From contig NC_015667.1 of assembly GCF_000217715.1 (NCBI RefSeq), forward strand, positions 1 to 64,000: a DNA stretch of 64,000 nucleotides, in the 5' to 3' direction. The stretch comes from Halopiger xanaduensis SH-6. Lineage in GTDB: Archaea > Halobacteriota > Halobacteria > Halobacteriales > Natrialbaceae. The notes beneath the pieces were generated by a model, which did not search any database, was not told the origin of the DNA, and worked only from the letters and a program-made list of their open reading frames with translations. The position numbers and the translations under genes are program-made. This document shows, one piece after another, positions 18,461 to 26,678 of this stretch. Within the stretch, counting starts at the first letter, position 1. Each line of letters starts with the position of its first letter.

Positions 18461-19045
18461 ATGTCGAAAGCTGCCGGCGATCCCGAGCGAGCCGTCAACG
18501 GTCTGTTGTCGGTCGCACAGCTATTGGAGGAGCCGCGGCTCGCACGGCTCTACACCTTCATCCTTCGAGAAGGGGAGATCACTATCGACGATATCGTGGC
18601 CAAGCTGGATATGCCACGGACGACAGCATATTCCGACACTAGCACACTCGTTGAGCTCGGAGTGCTCACTCGAGACGAGGAACAAAAGACGCACACCTAT
18701 TCGGCAGTCCCGATCACACTCACTGCGAATCTGGATGGGAATGAGTATACGGTTACTCCAACGCTCATTGAAGCGTTCGGTCGAGCCCCTCGAGATCAGG
18801 ATCTAGATCTCTTGCTCGAGAAATATGGACTTGGAAAGCTCGCCGCTGCCCTCACGTATGCCATCCCGTACACGGAAGGTGAACTGTCGGAACGAGTGGC
18901 GGCTCGAGAGCTTGATTTCCAGTATGCGTTTGGTGTCGCTGTACTGCAGGCGTTGCGAGATGTCGTCCTAGACATGAAGTCAATCGATCCGTATTTCGAC
19001 GAGATTCGGAACGCCCGTGAACAGCCACCAGAAGCTGAGGACTAA
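18461..19045 (+). CDS. winged-helix regulator of a PIN-like pair, copy 2
   Basis: The 194-residue paralogue of the 16511 protein shares LLSVAQLLEEPRLARLY, a wHTH with TTAYSDTSTLVELGVL, and the same helical C-terminus. The two differ at many positions, so the duplication is old. ATG 18461 aligns with the start of copy 1; ATG 18452 is an alternative. The PIN-like partner follows after 11 nt. The gene is AT-richer than copy 1, consistent with separate acquisition rather than recent tandem duplication. Confidence 0.65.
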   Translation: MSKAAGDPERAVNGLLSVAQLLEEPRLARLYTFILREGEITIDDIVAKLDMPRTTAYSDTSTLVELGVLTRDEEQKTHTYSAVPITLTANLDGNEYTVTPTLIEAFGRAPRDQDLDLLLEKYGLGKLAAALTYAIPYTEGELSERVAARELDFQYAFGVAVLQALRDVVLDMKSIDPYFDEIRNAREQPPEAED

Positions 19046-19056
19046 AAGCGAAACAG

Positions 19057-19587
19057 ATGACTGAGTCGTTTGACGTGTTTCAGGAGTCAGGAGCGTGGGT
19101 TGCAGATACGGGACTGTTCGTTGCGTGTGGGCGACAGCAGCACAACAAGTACACTGCACTCGAGCGATTCGCTCGACGAAACGACCTTACATTCGTCATT
19201 CCCCAGCGTGTTTATGACGAACTTGGTGGCGCGCCAGATCGAAGTACGCCGGGACAGACACCGATCAACAGCGCTATCGAAGCAGGCTGGGTCAAGGTGG
19301 CAGGTGAACCAGACTACACAAACAGTGTCGTTTCACGGGTGATGGACGACGTGCGGACGTTCATTGCTCACTCGTCAAACAGAGCCGAAGATACGATTGA
19401 AAAAACTGACACTGCACTCGCTGCAGTCACTGTTGAATTGCTCGATACGGGAGAAAGCGATTTTGTCTGCGTCGTAACAACCGATACCGATGCTGGAGAA
19501 GGCGTTGTATCCGCTCTCGAAGCGAATGGGTTCGCGAACCGTGTTCAGTGGAAAGATGGATTCGAACTGATTGACGAGATCACCTGA
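19057..19587 (+). CDS. PIN-like domain protein, copy 2
   Basis: The 176-residue paralogue of 17107-17616 has the acidic positions in VADTGLFVA (D17), RVYDELG, EKTDTALAAVT and TTDTDAGEG. It follows the wHTH partner as in copy 1. Probably an RNA-cleaving toxin-like enzyme whose activity is held by its partner; this is inferred from domain and gene order. The stop is closely followed by a PadR-like gene on the same strand. Confidence 0.6.
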   Translation: MTESFDVFQESGAWVADTGLFVACGRQQHNKYTALERFARRNDLTFVIPQRVYDELGGAPDRSTPGQTPINSAIEAGWVKVAGEPDYTNSVVSRVMDDVRTFIAHSSNRAEDTIEKTDTALAAVTVELLDTGESDFVCVVTTDTDAGEGVVSALEANGFANRVQWKDGFELIDEIT

Positions 19588-19628
19588 GGTTGCGGAATCC
19601 TTATCCTCGGATAGACAGAAACCCCGAT

Positions 19629-19922
19629 ATGTTCGATTTGACAAAATTCCAGCGGGACCTCTTGTACGTGATCGCCGGCCAGGACGAGCCACACGGACTC
19701 GCGATCAAAGACGAACTCGAAGAGTACTACGAGAAAGAAATTCATCACGGCCGGCTCTATCCAAATCTCGATACTGTCGTCGACAAAGGCCTCGTCGAGA
19801 AGGGAGAACTCGATCGACGGACAAACTACTACACCATCACTGCTCGTGGCCGGCGTGAACTCAAAGCCCGCCGAGAGTGGGAAGATCAGTACGTCGGCGA
19901 ACTGCTCTCAACAGCGGAATAG
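19629..19922 (+). CDS. PadR-like winged-helix regulator
   Basis: The 97-residue protein matches the compact PadR wHTH: FQRDLLYVIAG, then IKDELEEYYEKEIHHGRLYPNLD with the typical 'xxGxLYxxLxxL' helix, and a wing (RRTNYYTITARGRREL). ATG 19629 gives the normal PadR N-terminus; the in-frame extension to 19590 adds 13 unrelated residues. Haloarchaeal PadR-like proteins of this size are usual. It is followed 42 nt later by the second TTAACCAAC inverted repeat, which could be its operator. A decayed copy lies on the minus strand at 20780-20929. Confidence 0.7.
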   Translation: MFDLTKFQRDLLYVIAGQDEPHGLAIKDELEEYYEKEIHHGRLYPNLDTVVDKGLVEKGELDRRTNYYTITARGRRELKARREWEDQYVGELLSTAE

Positions 19923-19963
19923 TCACGTATCCATTGCGGAAGTCGGAGTAGAGGGGTACCGTC

Positions 19964-20004
19964 TTAACCAACAATCGCTCGAGTCTTCGTCTTCCGTTGG
20001 TTAA
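19964..20004. repeat. TTAACCAAC inverted repeat, copy 2
   Basis: TTAACCAAC (19964-19972) and GTTGGTTAA (19996-20004) are separated by 23 nt, matching copy 1 at 15045-15086 in half-site sequence and almost in spacing. The spacer sequences differ, so the half-sites are the conserved part. Confidence 0.55.
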
Positions 20005-20215
20005 TAGTATCACAACGGTCTCGATGGGATGCCGTTATCGGCTGGACAGTCTGTTGTTGGAACTGATAGCTGATGAGGGCCATTAGTTTCAGTTTCACCG
20101 TGGTTGGATCGCCTATATACAGCACCACGGACAAACCAACGGTAGAGGGGGAACCATACTACTACCACTCTGTCGCAGTCACACGCTCTTCCCCTCACAC
20201 CAGTAGCTTCAACGT

Positions 20216-20368
20216 ATGTCCACGACAAACTCGCCATCGCTCGGCACCTGTCCGTTCTGCCACGCCGAGATCACATCCAGCAACGTGATCCTCGAGTACG
20301 AGACAGCGACCGGACCGACAGTATACGCTGAGTGCCCTGAATGCCGCGACGTCGTGACCCCGGAGTGA
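20216..20368 (+). CDS. 50-residue zinc-ribbon protein
   Basis: ATG 20216 opens a 50-codon frame with two CxxC knuckles (CPFC and CPEC) about 30 residues apart, a classic single zinc ribbon. Third codon positions are GC-rich as in neighbouring genes. The next micro-gene starts 7 nt after its stop. A role as nucleic-acid-binding or regulatory protein is inferred from the fold only. Confidence 0.6.
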   Translation: MSTTNSPSLGTCPFCHAEITSSNVILEYETATGPTVYAECPECRDVVTPE

Positions 20369-20375
20369 CCACCCT

Positions 20376-20528
20376 ATGCTGTTTGTAGCTGTGAACTGGC
20401 TACTGGATCTGGTGAGCCGGAATGAAGTGGTGTCCGAGTGCCGGCACTGCGGTACCACCGTCGACAGCGATACCGAAACCTGTCCTGCATGCGGCGCAGA
20501 CGCGATCGTCCAGTATCAGATTCCCTGA
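20376..20528 (+). CDS. 50-residue zinc-ribbon protein with hydrophobic start
   Basis: ATG 20376 to TGA 20528 encodes 50 residues: a hydrophobic N-terminus (LFVAVNWLLDLV) and then CRHC and CPAC, a zinc ribbon. The three small genes 20216, 20376 and 20533 follow one another with gaps of 4-7 nt, so they form an operon. The hydrophobic start may pack on a partner or a membrane. Confidence 0.55.
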   Translation: MLFVAVNWLLDLVSRNEVVSECRHCGTTVDSDTETCPACGADAIVQYQIP

Positions 20529-20532
20529 CCTC

Positions 20533-20760
20533 ATGCCAGAACACTACGAGCAAATATTGGAGATTGTAGCGGAGAATCCAGGATGCACTGTCGACGATAT
20601 TGAGGACTTGGTAGCGGATCACAGTAGCACTGATACCGATATTCCCGCCCTCCTCTCAGAGGCAGTGAGTAACGACGATCTTCTCGAGTTCGACGACCAG
20701 TACTGGGTCATGCGGACAGGCAAGTACCGGTTCGACCGGTACGACCACCCGGAAACGTGA
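20533..20760 (+). CDS. small winged-helix-like protein
   Basis: The 75-residue protein has a helix-turn-helix-like N-terminus (ILEIVAENPGCTVDDIEDLV) and a short strand pair (FDDQYWVMRTGKYRF), a minimal winged helix. ATG 20533 is 4 nt after the previous stop; the longer frame from 20422 would overlap the zinc-ribbon gene and is a shadow. It probably acts with the two zinc-ribbon micro-proteins. Confidence 0.55.
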   Translation: MPEHYEQILEIVAENPGCTVDDIEDLVADHSSTDTDIPALLSEAVSNDDLLEFDDQYWVMRTGKYRFDRYDHPET

Positions 20761-20779
20761 CGCTCCTGGATAGCCAGCG

Positions 20780-20929
20780 ATGTATTTCCGGGTGGAGTCG
20801 GCCGTGAACGATCTCCTTCTCGAAGTCGTTCTCGAGTTCCGCCTTGATTACCAGCTCGTACGGTTCCTCCAGGCCTATCGAAAGTAGAAAAATTCGATGA
20901 GCTCCGGCGTTAGCAGGTGTACCAGCCAC
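20780..20929 (-). pseudogene. PadR-like fragment
   Basis: Read on the minus strand, this stretch gives IGLEEPYELVIKAELENDFE then KEIVHGRLHPEI, clearly related to residues about 9-45 of the PadR-like protein at 19629. The remainder of the domain is lost in a different sequence. It is a truncated duplicate in inverted orientation about 1 kb from the intact copy. Confidence 0.55.
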
Positions 20930-20931
20930 CA

Positions 20932-21091
20932 GATTTATTCTAAGTTGGAATCAAATCCGGATGTGGCGAGGGGGACTACCTACTGGATCTCGGTAGGAGG
21001 CCCAGACCAACGACAGGGACCTCGCCGCGGATGATCGGGATCATCCCACGATCAACATATCACCCACCATCGTCCGTCCCCCCGGATGGAC
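20932..21091 (+). ncRNA. candidate structured RNA, family member B
   Basis: The TATA-like TTTATTCTAAG lies at about 20934. Helices: P1 GGCGAGG/CCTCGCC (20965-20971 with 21020-21026) enclosing P2 CCTAC/GTAGG (20979-20983 with 20993-20997); P3 GGATGAT/ATCATCC (21029-21035 with 21040-21046); a CACCCACC linker; P4 GTCCGTCC/GGATGGAC (21072-21079 with 21084-21091, one G-T). The same order of helices, with different stem sequences, occurs at 21689-21820. A single-stranded GACAGG segment before the 3' strand of P1 is shared. Confidence 0.5.
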
Positions 21092-21183
21092 ACCCACCCC
21101 ACCACCTACCATAACCACCGATACACCGTCTCCTTGCGGTGTTTTTGCTGCTACTTGATATTGAGAGAGGTTATCAGAACCCG

Positions 21184-21549
21184 TCACAAGAGCTCCGTGC
21201 AGCTATCAATGAACGTCGCCAACTCCCGTGCTGCCTCACGTTCGAGTGAGACAGCGACACCTTCGTTTTCGCTTTCTCGAAAGTGGATTAGAACGCCATG
21301 TTCGTGCAGCTCCACCGATGCTTGGGCTGCACCTATTTTTGGATACTCCTCTTCACGAACGATTGGTTCGATCGTTCGCGCACGGTCGATCAGCTGTGGA
21401 AGTACGTCATGGAGTTCTTTCGTCGCGATATCGTCTCGGAGATACAATGGTTGCCAGTCATCGGCAGTATAACTGAATGCTGATCGAAATGTATTGCCGG
21501 CGCGGTCGTGAATCAACCGGACAAGGTCCTGATATTCGGGTTTGACCAT
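21184..21549 (-). CDS. conserved haloarchaeal protein of unknown function
   Basis: The 121-residue acidic protein begins MVKPEYQDLVRLIHDRAG and contains FSYTADDWQPLYLRDD, a pattern I associate with a family of small haloarchaeal proteins of unknown function. ATG 21549 is chosen because the upstream extension to 21642 is basic and unlike the rest. It is a single-gene unit, convergent with the micro-gene operon at 20216-20760. No membrane or metal motifs are seen. Confidence 0.6.
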   Translation of the reverse strand: MVKPEYQDLVRLIHDRAGNTFRSAFSYTADDWQPLYLRDDIATKELHDVLPQLIDRARTIEPIVREEEYPKIGAAQASVELHEHGVLIHFRESENEGVAVSLEREAARELATFIDSCTELL

Positions 21550-21640
21550 ACAGGGTGTTCTGATTCCCCGTGTTTGATTTTTGTCTCCTCTGATTCTAAT
21601 TGACTCGTGAGAGTGTTGACGCGCTCGAGATTTAGATACC

Positions 21641-21820
21641 AAATATATTGGCCAGTGTACCTATGGCCATCACTGACCGACTGATAAATGACGAGGGGGA
21701 TGGGGGACATCTGTCGTTGCCAGACAGGTCCTTTGGCCCGAAGACAGGTCCTCCTCGTCACTGTTCCAACGGTCCGATCGTTGGGGGCACCCACGACCAC
21801 CGGCTCATCCCGCCGGTGGT
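21641..21820 (+). ncRNA. candidate structured RNA, family member E
   Basis: The TATA-like AAATATATT lies at 21641-21649. Helices: P1 TGACGAGG/CCTCGTCA (21689-21696 with 21753-21760) enclosing P2 CTGTC/GACAG (21711-21715 with 21723-21727); P3 CCAACG/CGTTGG (21766-21771 with 21779-21784); a CACCCACG linker; P4 ACCACCGG/CCGGTGGT (21796-21803 with 21813-21820). Helix order and linker match member B while stems carry compensatory differences, which supports a real RNA fold. The rest of the 21550-22015 gap shows only AT-rich promoter sequence near 21970. Confidence 0.5.
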
Positions 21821-21970
21821 CTCAACATCCATCGCGGCTATCCTTCAACCTCGTCGTTCCGAGGCATTACTGCATTGTCAACGTCGGTAGACATCCGCTT
21901 GTCTTCGGGCGAGTCGGCGTCCATATATGATCCATTCTGCTGCAGTACTACAGGATCACACGTATTCACT

Positions 21971-21980
21971 TATTTATTAG
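21971..21980 (+). promoter_or_regulatory. TATA-like box for the SNase-LTD gene
   Basis: TATTTATTAG lies about 36-45 nt before ATG 22016, in an AT-rich stretch, consistent with a promoter giving a short leader. Confidence 0.4.
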
Positions 21981-22015
21981 TAGAACTAAAGATGTAGTAG
22001 GCATATGTGTATCCT

Positions 22016-23425
22016 ATGTCAGAGGATTCTAAACTTAAGAAAATCTGTGTCTATGGTTTTGGCATCCTCATGTTGCTGGGAGGTCTTGGCGGCATGTTCG
22101 AAGGAGGATTAGGGTTGCTTGGCGGGCCAATTCTTATCGTCACATCTCTACTTCTAATTCCCAAAACTCGCCCACTCATCACAGATGCTATTGATTCAGC
22201 TGGTGGCCCTGACCTGAGTACAGTAGGGCGCGGTGCATTCATCGGACTCATCATTGTCGGATTTGTCGTTGGCGGGGCACTACTTCCCGCAGCCGATACA
22301 CAAGAAACGGAAGGTGTGGAAACACCACCATCACCATCTAATTCGACTGATTCTCCTGATTCTACATCTGAACCATCATCTGGCGATCTCGACTCTACAT
22401 CAGACTCATCAACAGACGAATCAACGGATTCACTAGGTTCGTCATCGGACGATTCATCAGGCACATCATCAGGAGATAGCTCGGATTCACCTTCTGAGGT
22501 CTCCAGAGACGACTCTTCTGGTGATACCACGAGTGAGTCTCCTGACGACTCTACGTCCGATTCTTCTGATCAATCTACAGATAGCGGCCAGGAAACCTCA
22601 TGGACGGTTACAGTTCTATCTGTAACAGATGGAGACACGATGGACGTTCGGATGCCTGATGGCAGCACAGACACAATCCGTCTGCTGGGCGTCGATACAC
22701 CTGAGACTAGTGCTGGGAACACAGACCCAACAGAGTGGGAAGGTATCCCGGATAACGCGGACGGACGAGAGTGGTTAGAGCAATGGGGTAGTGAAGCCAG
22801 CGAGTATGCAGAAGAGCGTCTTGCTGGCGAAGAGATATACATCGAGGTGGATGAGGAGTCCGACCGACGTGGTACGTATGATCGCCTACTCGTGTATGCA
22901 TACCAGTCTGAGTCTTCGTCAACGTCGTTCAATCTCAGACTCATCGAGAATGGATATGCACGGATGTATGATAGCCAGTTCTCACAGCGTTCAACCCACC
23001 AATCGGCAGAATCCGAGGCACAAAACAACAATGTAGGCGTCTGGGATTACTCCGGGTCCTCAAGTCCACCATCTGGCGACGGCGGCAGTCAAGACGGTGA
23101 TATCGTAGTATCAACCATCCATGCTGATGCAAATGGCAACGACCACGAGAACCTAAATGATGAGTACATCGAACTTACGAACGAGGGACGCTCGTCTGTG
23201 GATATGACTGGCTGGACTATATCTGATGATGCGGACCACACGTACCACATCCCATCTGGGTTCACACTCGATGCAGGCGAATCTGTGATTATCTACAGCG
23301 GAAGTGGATCAGATACCGATACAGAGCTATATTGGGGCTCTGGGAGCGCAATATGGAACAATAGTGGAGATACCATTATCGTGACGAACGCTGACGGCGA
23401 GACTGTCATCAACCGGGAATACTAA
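22016..23425 (+). CDS. membrane-anchored thermonuclease with lamin-tail domain
   Basis: The 469-residue protein has three parts. The N-terminus has hydrophobic helices (about 10-48 and 73-92). A long Ser/Asp linker (about 100-190) follows. Next is a staphylococcal-nuclease (SNase) domain from W196, with DGDT, IRLLGVDTPE (catalytic Arg, Asp, Glu) and RRGTYDRLLVY (second Arg). From about 362 there is a lamin-tail (LTD) beta-sandwich: EYIELTNEG, MTGWTISDD, GESVIIYSG. The topology places the nuclease outside the cell, for degrading extracellular DNA or defence at the surface. ATG 22016 is preferred to GTG 22007. The linker encoding is AT-richer than the neighbours. Confidence 0.85.
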   Translation: MSEDSKLKKICVYGFGILMLLGGLGGMFEGGLGLLGGPILIVTSLLLIPKTRPLITDAIDSAGGPDLSTVGRGAFIGLIIVGFVVGGALLPAADTQETEGVETPPSPSNSTDSPDSTSEPSSGDLDSTSDSSTDESTDSLGSSSDDSSGTSSGDSSDSPSEVSRDDSSGDTTSESPDDSTSDSSDQSTDSGQETSWTVTVLSVTDGDTMDVRMPDGSTDTIRLLGVDTPETSAGNTDPTEWEGIPDNADGREWLEQWGSEASEYAEERLAGEEIYIEVDEESDRRGTYDRLLVYAYQSESSSTSFNLRLIENGYARMYDSQFSQRSTHQSAESEAQNNNVGVWDYSGSSSPPSGDGGSQDGDIVVSTIHADANGNDHENLNDEYIELTNEGRSSVDMTGWTISDDADHTYHIPSGFTLDAGESVIIYSGSGSDTDTELYWGSGSAIWNNSGDTIIVTNADGETVINREY

Positions 23426-23625
23426 TCCTCAGCCAGCAATATACTCTATCTCATTGCTCTCTGAGTTCTGGGACTAGACAGCGTCATAATCTATCTCACC
23501 TGTCCGCTTCTGGTTCATCAACATCAGATTTCTCTACAATATAAGGAATGTGTTACCAGTCGATAGGTATATTCTCTCCCAATGATTTCTTTTGTAGTAT
23601 ACAGTTGGGGGATTGGAAACTGTTC

Positions 23626-24837
23626 ATGTTTGACCAGAACTGTTTCAGGAGCCAGATAGCTGTTATCGTGGTCGCCGTGATGCTGGTCCTTGCGGGATGT
23701 AGTACAGGAAGTAATCCAGGAGCAGACAGTGCGTCTGACTCCCAAGAAGCAACGACAGTGGCGGTAGAGACTGCGGCGGATGATACGTCAGACTCCGGTG
23801 AACCGGATATGACGATGCATCGGCCGAAGGAGGGGCAGAACCTTACAGAGTACAGTGACGATCTCGGTGCTGACGGAGCTGGACTGAACAGTTCGGAGCG
23901 GGAGAGAGTCAAAGATTTGGTTGTCGGATTCTACAATGATCTGCCGGAGAACGAGTCCGAACGCCGTGACCTCCTCCTTGACACGGCTGACAAACACTGT
24001 GCGTTTGAAGAAAATTACACCAGTCGCGTGAACAAGTCCGCGCTCGAGGAGAATGGGTCCGACATGGACAACGCGGTGCGGCGGGCGCATTACGGGGCGC
24101 AGATTGCGAACGAGTTCAATGGACAGGTCCCGGTCGAGCCGTTTGCGGATATCCGGAGTGGGACAGGTGATGTGACGAAGTATGCGCCGCTGGTCGGAAG
24201 TTACAATCAAATGAGTGAGGCAGCATGTAATGCCTCGGAGGAGCGGACGGATGCGGCGATCCAGGACTACCAATTTGCGACGTTGATGTTTGGGGTGGAT
24301 GCGGCGTTGATCTCGACTGGGGCGTTTTACCGGCCGGCGTTCGTGGGGACACGGTTCACGGCGAACAAGGCCAGCCAGGTCGGGTTGTACCGATTGCGGT
24401 ACATGTGTGGTGACCGGTGCTGGGCCTTGGCGATGAGTGAGGTCCACGTCACATATCGGACGTCGATGGCAACCATGACCTCGAACCTGCTGCGGCAGGC
24501 CGGAGAGATGGGAACCAAGTTGAGCCGGGAGGATCTGGAAGTGGTCGCAGCGGAGTACGATACCGATGTGGAACAGATGCTGAACGAGGTGAACGCGTCG
24601 ACGGCATCAGAAGCGTTGGAATCTGCAGCAGCTGACCTTACAGAATGCGGTGATACAGTCCTCGAGTCAGATGATGCTGACAATGGTGACAGCAGCAGTG
24701 ATGGGATCTTGGGCGGTGGCGGTGGTAATGACGGCCTCTTTGGAGGTGATGGAGTTGATGCCGGTGATGTCGTAGAGAAAGGCGAAGATACGCTGAATAA
24801 GACGGCGGAAGCAGCGGAGGATTGCCGAGATCCGTGA
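23626..24837 (+). CDS. lipoprotein of unknown function
   Basis: The 403-residue protein starts with a Sec-type lipoprotein signal (AVIVVAVMLVLAGC, lipidated C25), followed by a Ser/Asp-rich spacer, a helical domain with paired cysteines (KHCAFEENY, CGDRCW) and a Gly/Asp-rich C-terminal part. ATG 23626 is chosen because it gives a normal signal peptide; the upstream frame from 23548 adds 26 residues with an untypical sequence. The family is not recognised. Its position 200 nt after the SNase-LTD gene suggests both belong to a surface-protein island. Confidence 0.6.
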   Translation: MFDQNCFRSQIAVIVVAVMLVLAGCSTGSNPGADSASDSQEATTVAVETAADDTSDSGEPDMTMHRPKEGQNLTEYSDDLGADGAGLNSSERERVKDLVVGFYNDLPENESERRDLLLDTADKHCAFEENYTSRVNKSALEENGSDMDNAVRRAHYGAQIANEFNGQVPVEPFADIRSGTGDVTKYAPLVGSYNQMSEAACNASEERTDAAIQDYQFATLMFGVDAALISTGAFYRPAFVGTRFTANKASQVGLYRLRYMCGDRCWALAMSEVHVTYRTSMATMTSNLLRQAGEMGTKLSREDLEVVAAEYDTDVEQMLNEVNASTASEALESAAADLTECGDTVLESDDADNGDSSSDGILGGGGGNDGLFGGDGVDAGDVVEKGEDTLNKTAEAAEDCRDP

Positions 24838-25594
24838 GGTCGGTCATCACGTAGAGTAGATCGTGTTGCTATCCTGGGTTTACTCGTCGAAGTGTCACTT
24901 TGTCTACTGAGAATTCTAAAGAATACTTGTTTGAAAGCCCCTGGCAGGCTCGAGTCCCGCGCCTCGCTGCGCTCCTCTCAGGTTGCGGTGCTTGCGTCGG
25001 CGGGGTTCCTCGAGCCTGCCAGCCCCTTTTAGTCCCACCAACGTGGAGAAATCAGCCAGCCACCGTTAGGTTGGGGTTCAATCGTAGCGACCGGCACGCC
25101 CCGCTCGCCGCTGCCGCCCTCCGCGTCGCACACGGCTCACTTCGTTCGCCGTTTCGCGACCGACCATTCCGGGCTGCCTGCCTGCAGTCGCGGGCGGGCT
25201 GCCGGGCTAAAATGCATGTGCCCTCGACGCCAGCGGGTAAGCCCGTCGGTTGCGCCCCTCGCGGGCTTTCGCGTTCCAGCGCTTGATGCCGCCTGCGCTT
25301 CCCGCGCCACATGACGGCGCGGGTGCTCGGCGACAGTCGCGCTGGACACGGACCCGCCGTCCGGGCCGGACACGAGCGGGCTTACTCCGCTGGCCGCTCG
25401 CTCCGGGCGGATCGGCGCGCGGTGCTGGTTGGGGCCACCTCACTCAGGCGCGCTCTCGCTCGCGCCCAATAGGGCGCTCGCGAAGGCGCGAGCGAGAGCG
25501 CGCAGATGTGACTGTCGGTCGTAGTCGTCGGAAAACCGCGATGTTTGGGCATCGCGGTGGCGGCGCGTGAGCGCCTTCGGATCAGTGAGATCCA
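24838..25594. other. long GC-rich non-coding leader region with inverted repeat
   Basis: About 750 nt with no credible gene; frames are arginine-rich shadows. The arms CTGGCAGGCTCGAG (24941-24954) and CTCGAGCCTGCCAG (25009-25022) form a perfect 14-bp inverted repeat. Near the end, CCGCGAT/ATCGCGG (25537-25543 with 25551-25557) and GGCGC/GCGCC (25562-25566 with 25571-25575) are short stems just before the OB-fold gene. A comparable GC-rich leader precedes the gene at 56208. Confidence 0.5.
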
Positions 25595-26455
25595 ATGTCT
25601 AGTAAGAACTCGAGTAGCAAGGTCGTTACGGTCGATGAACAGGCATTCGAACATGCGGACGATCAGGCGGTCGATGAAGGCCGCTTCCCGGTCGTCGACG
25701 AGACGCCGGAGTTCGAGGCGACGGTGGAGCAGGAGACGCAAGCAAAAGTAGATGCGAACCACCCAGACGGGATCGCAGACACCAGTGGAGATCGGATCCA
25801 CGGCGCAACCCTGGCCCAAGAGGAGCGCATTCGGGCTCGAGAGGACGAACTCGAGCGAATCAGTGCCCAAGCCGAGCTCGGGCAGCAGGATGGTCGGGCG
25901 TGGCGCACCCGGAAGAAGGTCAACGAAATGCGTCGCGACGAGCAGACGGACACACGGGCCGATCCTCGAGCAAAACTCGAACAGGAGACGCTAGCAGAGG
26001 TCAATCAATTCGCGCAACGGTTGGCGGACGACGTCAACAGTAGCTACACACGAGCCGTCATCGCGAAGCGCATCGCCAGTCGGATCCTCGAGGGTGCAGA
26101 GCTGTTCGAGGCAGTCATGGAGACAAAAGACGAGATGCTGAACGAAGCCGGAACGATCGTTCCGATCGGGCAACTCGAGGATGTCGATCGTGGCGAGGTC
26201 AGCGTTGAAGGTCGCATCATCGAACTGTGGGAACCTGCCTGTCCCAGTCAGCAGCAGGTCGGGTTGATCGAAGACGATAGCGGGAGGACGAAGCTGACGA
26301 ATTGGAAGGCCTCTCGGGCACCGTGGATCAAAGAAGGTGAGCGCGTGCGCATTCACGGGGCAGCGAAAAACTGGTACGAGGGACGCGTCTCACTGGCAAT
26401 CACCGGGTGGACTACGATCCACTTCCCGGAGCGTGACCGCTGGTGGGAAGCGTAG
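25595..26455 (+). CDS. OB-fold ssDNA-binding (RPA-like) protein
   Basis: The 286-residue protein has an acidic, helical N-terminal two thirds and a C-terminal OB-type domain: GEVSVEGRIIELWEP, VGLIEDDSGRTKLTNW, and then VRIHGAAKNWYEGRVSLAIT with a final aromatic FPERDRWWEA. These are the strand pattern and terminal motif of haloarchaeal replication-protein-A-like proteins on plasmids. It probably binds single-stranded DNA in replication or transfer. A decayed copy of the last 40 codons is at 27811-27939, and a 52-nt 3'-flank repeat is shared by both. Confidence 0.65.
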   Translation: MSSKNSSSKVVTVDEQAFEHADDQAVDEGRFPVVDETPEFEATVEQETQAKVDANHPDGIADTSGDRIHGATLAQEERIRAREDELERISAQAELGQQDGRAWRTRKKVNEMRRDEQTDTRADPRAKLEQETLAEVNQFAQRLADDVNSSYTRAVIAKRIASRILEGAELFEAVMETKDEMLNEAGTIVPIGQLEDVDRGEVSVEGRIIELWEPACPSQQQVGLIEDDSGRTKLTNWKASRAPWIKEGERVRIHGAAKNWYEGRVSLAITGWTTIHFPERDRWWEA

Positions 26456-26516
26456 CCATCGTGTCTCCCCTTCATTTTTGCTGTGCGCCGGACCGACCCG
26501 AACCCCGCCACCCCAC

Positions 26517-26568
26517 CCTCCGCTCCGTGCTCGCTCTCTCCAGTCGCTGTGCGCGCAGCCACAACCTC
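26517..26568 (+). repeat. 3'-flank repeat of RPA-like gene, copy 1
   Basis: The 52-nt segment beginning CCTCCGCTCCGTGCTCGCTC and ending ACAACCTC is nearly repeated at 28000-28051. T-runs just before both copies (about 26473-26478 and 27955-27961) look like archaeal terminators. A similar T-run and GC-rich flank follow the gene ending at 56747. Confidence 0.55.
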
Positions 26569-26634
26569 TGTTCTCAAATACGATTTATTCTAAGAATCAG
26601 GTGAAAGCGCATCAGACTTCGGTGAGTCTATCTG

Positions 26635-26654
26635 GCCCCGCAAGGGGTGCGGGC
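26635..26654 (+). promoter_or_regulatory. 11-nt-loop hairpin, copy b
   Basis: The loop GCAAGGGGTGC is enclosed by GCCCC and GGGC arms (26635-26639 and 26651-26654, one bulge), followed by a second small stem GGCGC-atga-GCGCC. The HNH gene starts 24 nt downstream at 26679. Confidence 0.55.
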
Positions 26655-26678
26655 GCATGAGCGCCTAGGATACAACAG

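Noticed and set aside
21123-21147. CACCG/CGGTG stem followed by TTTTT as a terminator
   Set aside because: It lies 360 nt after the last plus-strand gene and next to the candidate RNA; it may end that RNA, but evidence is too thin for a separate feature.
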